DNA of 64,000 nt from Carya illinoinensis (taxonomy: Eukaryota > Streptophyta > Magnoliopsida > Fagales > Juglandaceae), in contig NC_056764.1 in the NCBI RefSeq assembly GCF_018687715.1, positions 2,606,501-2,670,500 on the forward strand, written 5' to 3'. Shown piece after piece: positions 43,440 to 56,400 of this stretch. Both the position numbers and the translations under genes were made by a program. Every line of letters starts with the position of its first letter. Within the stretch, counting starts at the first letter, position 1. Below the pieces are notes generated by a model that did not search any database, was not told the DNA's origin, and was given only the letters and a program-made list of their open reading frames with translations.

Positions 43440-46400
43440 CTAACCTGAAGATCTCCTGCTCCACTTCTTTGAGCCAGCTTTTCTCCGCCCCCGTCTTCTT
43501 GTGTGCCGAGGGAAACTTGACTTCGAAGGGGAACATGATTTTACATTAGATTGAACCTTGGGTGTCGTCATCTCTGTGGGCAGTTCTTGAGGAATAGTTT
43601 TCTGCTCTTCCTGCGGTACCTGAGGCTTCTCTACGAGCCAACCTCTGACTTCACCAAAATCATCCGACTCTTCCTTGGCAGCCTGATTATGTATCAGAAT
43701 TCCTTCCTCAGTCTACAGGCATGAAGAACAAATTAGTTGCGACATATAATAAAATGTTCAAGCAACTTTGGTGGTTTAACCAAATATACAATTAAGAGTC
43801 ACAAATAAAGGGTTCATTCGGGATCTTTAACCACCAAATGAACAGAGGTGCACCGACAGGATACCGGTGTCCACGTATGTGCATGGATGAGTTACATTAC
43901 AAGAAAACTCCAAACACGAGAAACACCAGCAGCTAAATCACCGAAAATGCAACAACTTGAATAGCTTTCATGTACAGCTAAAAGTGAACTTATTTCTATT
44001 TCACTGAGTGGCTGATAAAATGTGACTACTTTGGATTGTTTTATGTCACAGATTATAACAAGTGAACTTATCAAAAAAAAAAAAAAACAGATTATAACAA
44101 GTGAGCTAATAACCAAAACCTCTTCTCATCCTCAGTTTACTATCCATGAGCAACCAATAACGGGCAGAAAAGAAGGCTTATATGAACATAGTTACAACAA
44201 TATTCTACAAACAAAAATTAAGCAGAGACCTGTAAATCATGCCACAAAAGAAACAATTATATTTTCATATAAACCCCTCACCTGAGACTGGTCAATGCTT
44301 TCAATTATATTAGGAAGAGGGTTCCCCTCCCCAAGACTGAAAACTGCACTTTCAGACATAGGTACACCCTCAGATATATGCCGAGAAGTAAATGGAGATT
44401 TAGCCAATAATCTATGTCTATTATCAGGAGGAGAGGCAGGACTTTGATCAGGACTGGTCAATGCATCAGATGGTACAGGCAAGCTCAACTTATTTTTTCC
44501 AGGATTTTCACTGATCACCTTGTCAATTTGGGTCTTCAGCTTGCGAACTTGAGAATGTGCCACTTCAATCTTCCAGAGAATCTGTTCCAAGGAATTATCA
44601 CCATTGCCAAATTCAAGAGATGACCATCCATCATTTATCCCAAACTCATTACTGCCATTAGTAATCTTATCTGCAGAAATTAGCATGAGAAAATTAGAGC
44701 CAATAATTATCGCTGGAGAGAAAAAATAAACAAAATATTTTCTACAAGACTAGCAGAAAATCAACATGCTCTTTCAAGATCTAAGATCCTGCTGGAAGAC
44801 ATTAAGATGCACTGGACCCAGTCAAATCACCATGTTTAGATAAAATTTCTTCCGGTGCCTCAAAAAGTAAAAATACAAGGACATATAATTAGGAAAACCA
44901 TAAACAAGTCCAGCCGAGCCAAATATTGAAGGTCAAGATTAGTTGTCAGATTTGATTCAAGTATGTACCAAGATCAAACACATCACCAAACTAGATTAGC
45001 CTTTTAAGTTGGTTCATTTAATTTTTTAATAAGCCCAAGCTTGTTCACGAGCTTCATAATTAACTTTTTTTTGATAAGTAATATGATATTTCATTGATAA
45101 AAGGATAGGCATAGCCCAACGAGCTTCATAATTAACTTATTCTTTCCTCATATAAAGCGAATATTAATCAGTGAGATTTTATACATTTTGTGAACCAAAG
45201 TTACTTATTATTTAATTAATGATTATTAAAAGCATATTGTTCAAGTTAATTAGATAAAATATTTTTTTATGGACTCATAAATATAAATTCACCAATCATA
45301 TATGTATAAAAACTAATATAATCTTTATCATAAAAAGAAAATTAATATTATATAATAACCTTGTCTGGAAATTTAGAAAATCTAGCCATTAGTCTATATG
45401 AGTATATTAAACGATCTATAAATACATTCATACAAAGAAACATACACATTTTTTTTATAAGTAAAATTAAGAATCAAAGAAACATACACATATTTCTATC
45501 AAAACTCATGCTCACAAGGATTTTAGCTATATTTCCTAAAGGAAAATGATTCTAGCAAGGCTAGGACATTCAAGCCCCACCCAAGCCCTTTGAAATGAAA
45601 AATAAAAGGGATCCAGTGGGTCCCACTTTTTTCCCAAAGGGCCTGCGTGAGGCTTGCACACCATGGGATCGTATTTAGCACTACTCAATAATAGATATGA
45701 AGTTGTAACAAGCTTATTCAAACAGGACTGAGCTTATACAAACTGAGCTCCTTTAATAAATTATTCAAAATGTTAAAGCGCCATTCTTTTACCTAAGTGA
45801 ACTGAATGAAGTCGATTTTATATAAAATGAGCTAAATATTTTCATGGACAGCACGGTTCATTTACAGCCATGACCAAAGATATATCTTTCATTAATTTGT
45901 TGATCACACACACACACCTGCGCGCGCACAATTTTATAGTTGCAAAATGCCACATAAAAGGCCATCTCTTCTTGTCTCATTAATATTTTGACCATCAAAC
46001 AACACATACCAAACACAAGCAAATGCACATTTTTATTGTCAGTGACTAACGGAGTTGCAAGCAAATGGACATTCTATTCTTATTTCACAGCCTAACTAGT
46101 AGTCTATTAAACTGACTTTAGTACTTCTTACCTAAATTACCGCAATACCCTTCTATAGGAGAACCATCAGCAATAGACCTCTTATTTTCTGGGGAAAAAA
46201 AGAGAGAAGTTTACAAAAAAAACATGAATTATACTTATATGAGACAAAATATTGCAGCAAACATCAAAATTTGTAAACATCATACCATAGTAGGAGAACA
46301 GGTTATGTTGTGACATATATGACATTACATCAACCGTCTCTTCAACTCTCTTTCTTTTCTTCCTCATCATGACCTTATTTCTAAGTTGTCTGGAAAAGGG

Positions 46401-48299
46401 AAGAGACTTTGCATCAAAACCTTCTAAGGTGAAGTTTTCAAATTCAAACTGCTTTCTTTGATCATATACTGCAAGTTCTCTATCATACTTTAGTGCCTGG
46501 GACTGGAGCTCCTTAATTTGAAGTTCTAACCATTTACAGCGCCACATAAGAGGACGTATAAACTTCCTCCAATGAACTGTTAACTTTTTCTTCCTGGATG
46601 ATTAGAAGCACGAATAAACCATATGAATCTGAGAGAGTTTTTCAGTTAATAGAGGCAACAATATGTTCTCATGCATGGTAAGATAAATAATATAAAGAAA
46701 GAATAGGTATCCCATTCCCACTTGCTTTAAGTGAGCAGATACGAAGCAAGTACATTGTATCAGTCTAATTTGGCCAAGAAGGTTTTTGTGTTACTGTAAT
46801 CTGCAAACACTACTTTGGTTTGTGGCAGATGTAGTATATGATATTGCAGTGGATGTAACTGGCAAAGGGCAGGAGAAATGGGATTGAGAAGATTTTTTTT
46901 GATCGGTAATCAAAGTATTTTATTCATAAAAGAAATGGGATTGAGAATAATAGAATAAAGAGATCTCACTTTGAGGGATTTTGAGAAAAGGTATGCCGAC
47001 TCCTGAGATTTGACTATATCAACAGTTTGAATAACAACAGAAATCACAGGATATTTAAAAAAGAAAAGATTCGCATAAAAGATTAAACAGGTCCTTGCCC
47101 TTAATGGCATCCATTCACTCGATTAAGTTTTCCTTTCCCCTCCCCAAGAGAGAAGATAAATTAAAAAGAAAAAGAAAAGAAGAATGTAATGACTACAGTT
47201 AAATAACATCTCTCTTCTAAGAACGCAAGAGGATTTGCTACATATCTAAGACCAGCCAGAAAGACTCTGGCTCAAGGCCTGAAGTTGAAGACATCAAAGC
47301 AAACAGGCCCAACAGGATATAAAATGATATGGGTAGGCACGGAAGATAACCACTCACGAACCTTTTAGTTTTAGCACAACATTATCAATTTCCTTAAAAA
47401 CTTGAAGGTATTACTCAAGAACCAGCATTTAAAAAGGGTTCATTACAATTCTCACCCATAAAGTACCACATCTATCACTCTGCATCCTACAGTACAAGAA
47501 GTTCCATTTTGCACCCCAAACTATATATTTTTTTTCCATTTGCACCATGAATATGATTTAACCATTGAGATGAACAAAAAAATTAGTCATATGGCACGAT
47601 CTTAACAGTTAGATTTGAATGGAGGGTCCAAATGGAAATATATTGTAGCTTAGTGTGCTAATTGGAACTTTTGTGGTTTATAATGCAAAGTGAGAAATAG
47701 GTGGTAGGTTGTGGGTGAAAAGTGTGATTTCACCTCTTAGAATAACATTTTTTGAGGTTAAAGAACGGCATCTCTTAAAATAACATTAAGTGGAAAAAGG
47801 AGAAAACATCTATCTACGCTTTATATGAATACCATGATCTTAGGCTCATGAACTCTATACCTGCTACTCAATAGATAAGAAATAAGCAATGCATATAATG
47901 AATAATTCAAACCAGCGAGTACCTTATTCGAAAGGCATCAAAGCATCCATCATACAGTTGTGACTCAATTTCATCATCAGTTTCTGTATCACCAAAAGAA
48001 CTTGAATTATCACCAAAAGAACTTGAATGCTCAGTCACATCTTGGCATTCACCTGCAACCGGTACAGCATCATCTGTATCAATAATGTCGGTTATATTAA
48101 GCTCCATATTCTTGATTCCATCCTGTTCACCAGCTCGCTCAACTAATAACTCTTCCACGCCAAAGGTGGTGTCCTCACAATTACTTGAACATTGCAGAAG
48201 TTTATCTTCTGAGCCTTCAGGGGCGATTACGTTGTCCTTACTAACCGAAATTTCCATAGCAGCTTTCGACTTTCCTTGGAGCTCTAAATCAGGGCCCAT
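43440..48299 (-). CDS. Conserved plant protein of unknown function, basic and coiled-coil
   Basis: Five coding exons on the minus strand, all in phase, give 467 residues: 48299-47923, 46593-46286, 46188-46132, 44670-44282 and 43712-43440. A leader exon upstream probably ends at a donor near 48562 (ACCG|GTAAG), with an acceptor one base before the ATG. The N-terminal third is acidic and Ser-rich. Exon 2 encodes a conserved block, HWRKFIRPLMWRCKWLELQ, followed by a helical segment and the basic cluster RNKVMMRKKRKRVEE, which looks like a nuclear localisation signal. SYMSQHNLFSYYENKRS follows. The C-terminus is strongly basic (RRRGRRKAGSKKWSRR). I recall uncharacterised plant homologues with the same central block but no known function. 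Introns hold four micro-insertions and a foldback. Intact; the nuclear role is inferred from basic motifs only. Confidence 0.8.
44048..44104 (+). mobile_element. Micro-retroposon e, intron of the unknown gene
   Basis: Repeats acagattataacaagtga (18 bp, identical) at 44048-44065 and 44087-44104 flank 21 nt, acttatc followed by 14 A. Confidence 0.82.
45047..45138 (-). mobile_element. Micro-retroposon f, 52 nt, shows part of the parent 3' end
   Basis: A 20-bp repeat (starting acgagcttcataatt) at 45047-45066 and 45119-45138 flanks 52 nt. On the minus strand the insert starts tgggctatgcctatcc, contains tttatcaatgaaatatc and ends attacttatcaaaaaa. This is the longest copy and shows that the common tail ACTTATC-A(n) belongs to a longer 3' end. 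Confidence 0.85.
45433..45491 (-). mobile_element. Micro-retroposon g
   Basis: Repeats caaagaaacatacacat (17 bp, identical) at 45433-45449 and 45475-45491 flank 25 nt. On the minus strand the insert is attcttaattttacttat followed by A residues. Confidence 0.8.
46874..46947 (-). mobile_element. Micro-retroposon h, 40 nt
   Basis: Repeats agaaatgggattgagaa (17 bp, identical) at 46874-46890 and 46931-46947 flank 40 nt. On the minus strand the insert reads tttatgaataaaat...gattaccgatc followed by A residues and tc. It aligns with the end of copy f (tttatcaatgaaat...attacttatc). Confidence 0.82.
47442..47745. repeat. Foldback MITE in the unknown gene's second intron
   Basis: The left arm has ctcacccataaagtacc, then ctctgcatcctac, then agttccattttgcacc. 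The right arm, in reverse complement, has ttcacccacaacctacc, then ctttgcattataa, then agttccaattagcac. The arms pair over most of about 120 bp each, typical of a foldback MITE. Target duplication not defined. Confidence 0.7.
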
Positions 48300-48300
48300 G

Positions 48301-50458
48301 CTGCAACATGATACAAACTCAGCTCATTATTTTGGCAGTCTAGATCTTACAATTGTCATGAGCCATCTATTCCAATTGTCACAACCATCAAAGTCATTGG
48401 AAAAAAATGGTGGAGATAAACGGGTGAGTCACCAACTTAGTAAGTAGCGAACCTATACTAATTAGGGGTGATATCGGAAAGGGAGGCCTTAATCACGGGA
48501 AAGGGAGGGAAATCGAGGAAATCGAGTGAGAAGTATACAGAGAGAGAGAGAGGCTTACCGGTACGGTGGAGCACGGTGGCGATGTGCAACCAGTGCGTGT
48601 AACGAGCGGCAGCAGTGGAGAGATGTGAGAGATGAGAGAAGGAGAAAGGTGAGAGAGACGTCGGAGGGGGTGTGCGGCACAGAGGAATCGTGAGAGAGCC
48701 GTTTGTTGATATTGGGCTTGGACCTAGGCTTTGGGCTGGGTCATGAAAGATTTCCTATTTTCCCATAAGAGAGAACTTCCATTCAAGAATCAAGAACTCG
48801 CCATAGAATTCCCAAAAATTTTATGAAATAGCAGCGAAAATATTGAATTAAAAATGAAGACAAAAAGATATTGCATTCCAGAAAAAACATCAAAATATAT
48901 CCAGGAAAAAAAAACTCTTGAATCCAATCGGTGTTGCACTTTTTCCAATGGTTAGAAAAAAATTATAACGTATTTCAATAAACTGAAAAAATAAACATAA
49001 ACCATCAAAAGAAATTGATCACTCGTGAACAAGCTTCACCAATTATTGCCGTTCTTACTGAAGAATAACTTCTCAGAAAGTAATCTACATTAACCAATGA
49101 AAGTTAAACCCACAAGCCCTACTAACTTCTCGAGTTCTAAAACCCTCAACAATCCCGTGATAGCTTGAAAAACCCTAAACCCTAGAGAGAAAGAGAAGGG
49201 GGCGGGGGTGTTATGACCTCTTCTAGACACAACAGAATCATAACAGGGGGAGAAAATACCTTTGCGTAGCAGTTCGGTGAGAGAGATAGGGAGTAGGGCA
49301 CCACAGGAGAAAGTCGGCACGTTGCCTGTGACCGACGGAGCCAGACTTGACAGAAATATTGGAATTTTATGATCGATCTTGAAGGAAAAGAAAACATGGG
49401 TATGTACGGACAAGCGAAAATTGGTTGCCTGACTTGGGGGAAGAAGTATGATGCTCTGCAGTCTGCTCTGCACACCACGTGGGGGTCCAGTCGTTTTGCA
49501 ACTTTTGCTGTGTTCGCTCCCAGAATTGGGCCTGTTTGGCTACAACATTGGTTTTACTCCCGCATCGGAACAAGGATATGCCTAACCTAGAATAATGGGA
49601 TCCAGGACTATTTAAATGAGAGGGAAAAAAAAAAAAAGTCCAAAACAAGAAACATGAGAAATCAGAATTTGGTTTGATTAAAGATAGGTTGTCACAAAGC
49701 TTTTGTTTTCCCCTAAGTTGGTATTCGACAATAAATTTACGCAAGCAGTTCAAAATTATTAATTTCAGCATTTAAATTAAATTTAAAATTATTATTCACC
49801 TATAGATAACTCAAGTGGTAAGAACAAATTTGTGTACATGAACCCCATATCAAAAGTTCGATTATCTTTAAGATCATATTACAATTTAGTGGAAAGCCAT
49901 AACTGTAAGTTAATGTGTTAGTCTTCCCAAACGTTTGGGTTCCATGAACAAGGATCATCATGATGATTTGCTCAGAAGACTTGCTCGACTAGGGAGGATG
50001 TGTACCCAAAAACAGAGTACTACAACATTTGCGAAGAACGAGTTTCTCTACACTGTCCTGTATTTACAATTACTCTTTCCATTTGTTTTTTTTTTTTCAC
50101 GTAAATGAAGAAAAATATATAAAAGAGCATAAAGAATCGCAACATTATTGTAGTTTTTTTATTTTCTTGGCAACTCATAATTATTGTAGTTGCATCCATT
50201 TTACATACGGATAATGTTTGACCGACAGCGAATTCCTTAGAGAATGTCGGCTCTTGGAAGGGTAGTTGGAGTTGGCTCGTTGTTTCCAGACTCTCGAGCC
50301 AATCTCTCTCTTTCTCTGCAGAGTTCTGACTTCTAACATTACATAAACCTCCAACCCGGAAATCCTCTATCCACAAAACTTGGGAATCAAAACCTCAAAA
50401 ACTTCGGACAAGATCCTGATGCTGGTGTAACTAAAAACCAGACACCCTCCTAACACCA
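48301..50458. other. Divergent spacer between the unknown gene (-) and the thioesterase gene (+)
   Basis: Includes the minus-strand gene's first intron and leader exon (about 48301-48720), an AT-rich part, and a promoter-like part near 49160-49620 with tandem telo-boxes but no coding frame. The last 200 bp are the thioesterase leader. Open frames in this spacer are short and overlap on both strands without homology I recognise. Confidence 0.5.
49170..49185. promoter_or_regulatory. Tandem telo-boxes
   Basis: AAACCCTAAACCCTAG gives two overlapping telo-box units at 49170-49178 and 49177-49185, followed by a CT/GA-rich tract. A TTGGGCCTG element (site II-like core TGGGCC) lies at about 49526-49534. 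Telo-box plus site II is typical of plant housekeeping promoters, but no gene starts nearby. Confidence 0.5.
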
Positions 50459-53400
50459 ATGGCGTGTCTACCATCGCCAGCCATCCTTGTCTTCATCTGC
50501 ATGCTCGCTCTGGTCCCGCTTGTTCACTCTGTTCCTTTCATTGTCTTGCATGGTAATTTTTACCATTCTTCTTCTTTTTCCCTCAGTTTTTCTGGGTTGT
50601 GTGCATTTGTTTTCCAGTTTCTATGGTTTCTTGCTTCGTATACTAGTTGACCATCTACGCTGTTCCCGTTTCCCCTTTTTTGTTCCCCTTTTAATAAAAT
50701 AAATCACCAGTGAGTTAATGATTGAATACAGATAGTTTCATGACTTTCTAAAGGAATTTATCTCATGATATGTCACCGTCTCCTAGCTTTCCGCAATTCC
50801 ATTTTATTTTAGTATCCATTTCATTGAGTATGTTTGATTTCCAAATGATATTTCACCGGGAGGTTCGTCTATTATTCGTGAATTCTTCGATCAGAATCTG
50901 CATTTTTGAAATGTTGTTCGAACAGCATCTGCTTCTACATGGTGGAAGGTATATTTGATCGTTGATATTTGTTTTGACCCAAACTATATCCAAAAGTTTT
51001 CTTCGTTTGTTGGAGTTCCTGTCACACATTTAATTGCGAAGAAACTTTTGGGAAAGAAAAGAATTTACTTTGGGTACTAATGCCTTTTAGCCTTATCTGG
51101 GTATCAAGAAACAGAAATCCGTATATAAGAGACTTATTTGACTTACTTTGTTGATTGCTTATTGGTCAGAAACCAAAGCACAACAATGACCACCAAACTC
51201 TATTCTACCAGATTTGTTTTCCTTCTAGTAAAGCGACTGGAAAAGCAGTAAGATTGTATGAAATATAAAATTCTTTCATAAAATGCTTGCAAGTAGTTAG
51301 ATAGCCATTTCATCACACCAAGCTCGGTCTCTGTTCTCAAACATGACAGAAATTGCTCTTCGACTGACTCAAGTTAATGGGTCCTATATTAGAGCCAGAT
51401 TTTGTGATATTGTGTTTGCTGTTTGCATAAACAATGGGTTTGTTGCACTCAACCAGAAACTTTTAGAGCAACACTACACACCAACACATTGAGTGGAACT
51501 CTATGCCAAGTGATGCAGTTAGTCACTTCTCCCTTGAAAACCTTTTCTGCTTACTGACATTTTATATTCATTTTGAGGTAGGCATTGGAGATAAGTGCAG
51601 CAGTCGGGGGGTCGCAAAATTCACAGAGCTTTTGAGCAACTGGTCCGGCTCTCAAGGATATTGCGTGTATGGTATTATTTTTTAGTTTATTATGTTTATG
51701 CTTTATTCTCTGTTTGATAATATATCAAAACCTGGGCCCAATGTCTAGGCCATACATCCATGTCGCCTTCTTTTTGCTTAGCTGCAAGTGGGACATAAGG
51801 CTATATTCAGGGGACCCCCTCCAGGTGTAGACAGCTGCCTATCTCTGGCAGAAGATGATCTATTATATAACTTTCCTTTGAAAAGATTGGAAAATTGTTA
51901 TATAACTTAAACTATCGTCCAGAATGTGAAACTTAGGTCAGTCTGTCTTCAAATTGTGCTCAACTATTATTTGTAGAAAGCCTAAACCCTAATACAGCAG
52001 ATCAGCATGCATGGCAATTTGTCATTAGGAATTTCCTGCTTATTGCTTACTGTCTTTCTCTATATGTGTTATTATGAAATCTGATCAGACTTGTATCCAA
52101 TGTATATTCAACAAGCGAAATGTTGGGTAAATCTCGAATATAATCATATGTAATTTTTCTCTGCAGAGAAATTGGAGATGGAGGATGGGATTCCTGGACT
52201 ATGCCGCTATTGGAACAGGTGTCACTTGAACTGATAGTATGACGAGTGCTTTTCATGTAAAATTCTCCAATTTAATGATTTACTAACCATTTATATAATT
52301 TTTATGGTCAGACTGCTATTGCTTGTGAGAAGGTGGTGAAGTTGTTTGGTAATGCCATTTTATTTCCTCTTCTTAGAATTGAAGCATGATTTATTTCCAC
52401 CAAATGTTTTGTTTCTATATGCAGGTGAAGAATATTAGTGAACTAAGTGAGGGCTACAACATAGTTGGACTTTCTCAGGTAACGAACATGGGAGGTCCTC
52501 CCTTATCTACTTCTGGTGTACTTGGGTGGCACTCCCTTGGACTTCCTTTTTTATGAGTTTATTTGGAAAAAAAATAGTAGAACGGATAGAGACAAGTGAC
52601 AACAAGATCTTTTATGTATATGCTTGGAACTTGCAAGATGAAATGAAAGTCCTTCAAAATTGCATAAAAAATGGACTCGCTTGGACCCACTAATCCAGGG
52701 ACATTTAATCTGCAAATATTATAAACACCACTATAGATTTGGTCATTTGTGTTCCCAAGTTCAGTGGAGAGCGTGATGAGCTTTGGAGACATCCACTTAA
52801 TTATGAATTCTCAGAACCTCAAATCACTCTCTTTCAGTGTCCAAGATTTGATGCTGATAATACTTATCAAAAAAAAAAGATTTGATGCTGATAATAGAAA
52901 AAGGTGGGTAGGGGGAGGGGGGGTGTTCATAATGAGTGCCTAAGATAGTTCTTGCACCATTGGATCAGCCAGATCAAAGTAACATATCTGTGTTAAAAGC
53001 ATTGTATGATATAATACTTTTAAATTACAAACCGGATATTATTTCATCTATGGATTCATAGATGAAAAGAAAAATAAAATAAAATAGGATTGGCTGTGTG
53101 AAATATGGAGCATTCTTCATGTAAGATTGAGAAGCTTTGTTAGGCTTTCTAGTTTTGTAATTAGATTGCATTGCATTTATCTCAATTTTCTTGTCTTTTC
53201 CTTTTCCACTATCCAAAGTTCTGTAGTTTTTCACATATCGATAACATCTAACACAATCATTTTGTTACACAGGGTACCGTGATTGGTCGAGGGGTGGTTG
53301 AATGGTGTGATGGGGCCCCTCCTGTAAGAGAATCTGATAATAACTCTGATAGTGCTTTTCTTATTTTTAGTCCTCATATATTGATCACTGTTGAGTTATT

Positions 53401-56400
53401 TTTTTATTTGTTATAATTATGATGACATTAGAGTTTAGAATGTCCACGCATCCACACAGGGCTTGTACATATATCACTACGTTGTTAATATGCTGCACAT
53501 GCAGTGCCTTCCAGGTGACAAAGAAACTTCGTCTTGGCAAATCGAATCGATAATGCAGAAACGTCTTAAAGCCAAATATTTTTTACATGTTTCCGTGCTA
53601 ATTGATACTTTGCTTCTCAAAAGTACTTGGTACCAATGACATTAACCTCTGGGATCAATGCAATGAGTGTACAATAATTGTCTGGTAGACAATTTTATTG
53701 GAGTCAAATTCCCCTACACACATCACAATGCTTGCATTGATCTTCCATCACTATAGGCACACAGCTTTTGGCTAAAGCCTCTGGTCCTGGGGCCTTTGAT
53801 CTATCAATTTCAAAGTACTTTTTGGAGCTTTCCAATGCCTTGACACAACCTTCTGATTCCATCCATCTGAGGTCCTGTACTAACCTCTCCGGCAAATGAA
53901 GTGGGTGTACAATACCAGATTGTCCAAATTAACCATTTCTGCCTTTTACCACTACATGCCTGTATAAATCTCTTTTTCCTCATTGATCAGCTACCTTGTG
54001 GAAGTATTTCATATTCTATCATTCTCCACCATTTGTATTCTTGATTTCCATCCTCCATATTGTGTCTTTCATCCCAACTACCTACGATTGGCTAATATGT
54101 CTGGTATTGTTTATTCATTAAATGTAGCAAACAGGCCACAATTAGGTATTAATAAAAGATCCTCAAATGGAGCACCATTTGTGGAACCAATGCAGTTGCT
54201 GTCTTTAAAACAGTTTATACAATTACCAATGCCCCATATCAGGATATGAAAGCCTCAAAATATCTGATCCTTCTCCATCATCTTCATCATTATTTCATCT
54301 CCTTTATTTTTTTTCCTCCCACATGACTGTGACTTGCTTTTACCACTCTTAGTTAGTATTTTAGTTATGTTGTCTCATTCTATATATGTCTACAGGTTAA
54401 GAATTTCATATCGTTGGCTGGTATTCATGCCGGTATTGCTTCAATTCCATTTTGTAGAGTATGTGCTTCTCTCACCTCATGATATGAAATTATTTTTCAA
54501 TTAAGACGCTTGTAATAATTTTCTACATTTAAAGCATATATAATTATTGGAGTGAATAGAGTTTACCGTAAAATTGTGTTGGGCAGGACAAGCTCTAGGT
54601 AGGTAGATCTAAATGTTTTATTAGCTTGCCATTATCTTAAAGTACTAAAAACTTTGTGTTAATACCTCCATCCATAGTATCTTACAGTATAAAAAGGATT
54701 GCAAATTTCAGTTTTATCAACCCTTCACAAACCTCAAAATGCAGTATCGACTTTTTTTAACAGAGTAAATGCAGTACCTTCTGAAACTTACTGACTTGAA
54801 AGAAAAGAAAAATGAAAATGGATCTTAGATGTAAATGCCGATCATAATGGGAATTTATTATAATATCTCATTTTCGAAACAGGAAGCTATGCTCCTGTTT
54901 AGCTACATTATCCACTTTCCACTACATATATCATTAAAGGAAAATCAAATAATTTTAATACATGTTATTGAAGTTAATGCTAAATGTAAAATTATATAGC
55001 TAATTAAGTTAGTAATTCTCATTCAAAGTTATGAATCTTTTAGTTTTTCTAACACTTTCTTTTTGTCGTCTCAACTCATGCCTTTTTAGTTTTCTAATCA
55101 ATGGATACATAAAAGTTATTAAATTTTAGAAGAATTTAAAGAGCTCGTACATCATTACTATTGATGGCTAATTTTACTTTGGCATACTATATAAAAAGCT
55201 CGTGGTCCTTCTCCTCACCAAGAAAAGTTTGGAGTATTATCACTACATAGAAACAAAGGAGAGTGTGAGGGAGAGAGATCAATGTGCGCATCCAAATTAT
55301 GGAAATCAAGGTGCTAACTTTGACACTCTTTTTTTATATTTTATTTATCATATAATGGATCAAGGTTTTTAACTTAGTTACATAGAGTATATTTTATTTA
55401 ATAAATTTAATTATTTCTGCACAATAATTCAGAATATTGCACCCATCTTTCTGATAGTTTATACTCCTTAAAAATTCTTCAGTATAGACTTTATGCAAGA
55501 GGCTTGGTAATCTAGTATTAAATTGTATCACTTTGATATCACTTCTGAAAATAAAATTTGGACTTGGGTGCTGTATAAGGATGTTGAGGATAAAAAAGTA
55601 AATAATGAATATCTTTTCTGCAGTTACTTTTCCTGATTGAATGTGTTGATAATGTGTGTATATATGAACTACATTATAGCTTGATATGCTGTATTTTGCA
55701 GTCTGAGTGGTTCTGCATTCTTGTGGACGCTTTAGTCAAGTTAGAGGTCTACAGTGACTATGTTCAGGTTTAACCCTTTTTTGAGTTGAAGCTTATGATC
55801 TCTTATACACTGAGTCCATTCTTAAGGACTACTTCGAATAATTTGTTCTCCTTTGTTTTTCTTCTTATTTTCTCACTGTTGACATTAAATACCATTTAAC
55901 TAATCACTGTTGGGATTGCAGGAACACTTGGCTCCCAGTGGTTATATTAAAATTCCAACTGTGAGTGTACCTTTGCTTACAGATCTATGGTAAAGCTGAT
56001 ATTTTGCTGGTTCTCTTGAATTAATTTGTCTTTGAATCTTCAATGGTAGATCCAACTCACATCAGGGAAAGTTGGGGGTTGCTTATATTTTCAGTTCATC
56101 TAATTGCTACCGTGACATTTTCTGATACTAAGAGCTAAAGATTGTTTTTTCCTTTCTACAGGATATCAGTGGCTATTTGAAAGGATGTAAGTTTCTCCCA
56201 AAGCTTAACAATGAGATCAACAATACAAGAAACTCCACCTATAAGGAGCGATTTTCAAGCTTAGATAATTTGGTACTTATCATGGTGAGAGTTGCAAAGT
56301 TGTATTCTGTTTCTGTGACCTTTTTCCTGATCCACTAAAAACGATGCAAGCTACAACTTTTCTGACAAGTTGGGTGATACTTTCTCTCTCTTTGATTGCA

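Noticed and set aside
53704..53895. 63-residue minus-strand open frame (CVKALESSKKYFEID...)
   Set aside because: Codon pattern looks almost gene-like, but it is isolated in thioesterase intron 6 and I recognise no family.
54740..54776. aaatgcagta repeated around tcgactttttttaacagagt
   Set aside because: A 10-bp repeat and a different tail; too weak for the micro-insertion list.
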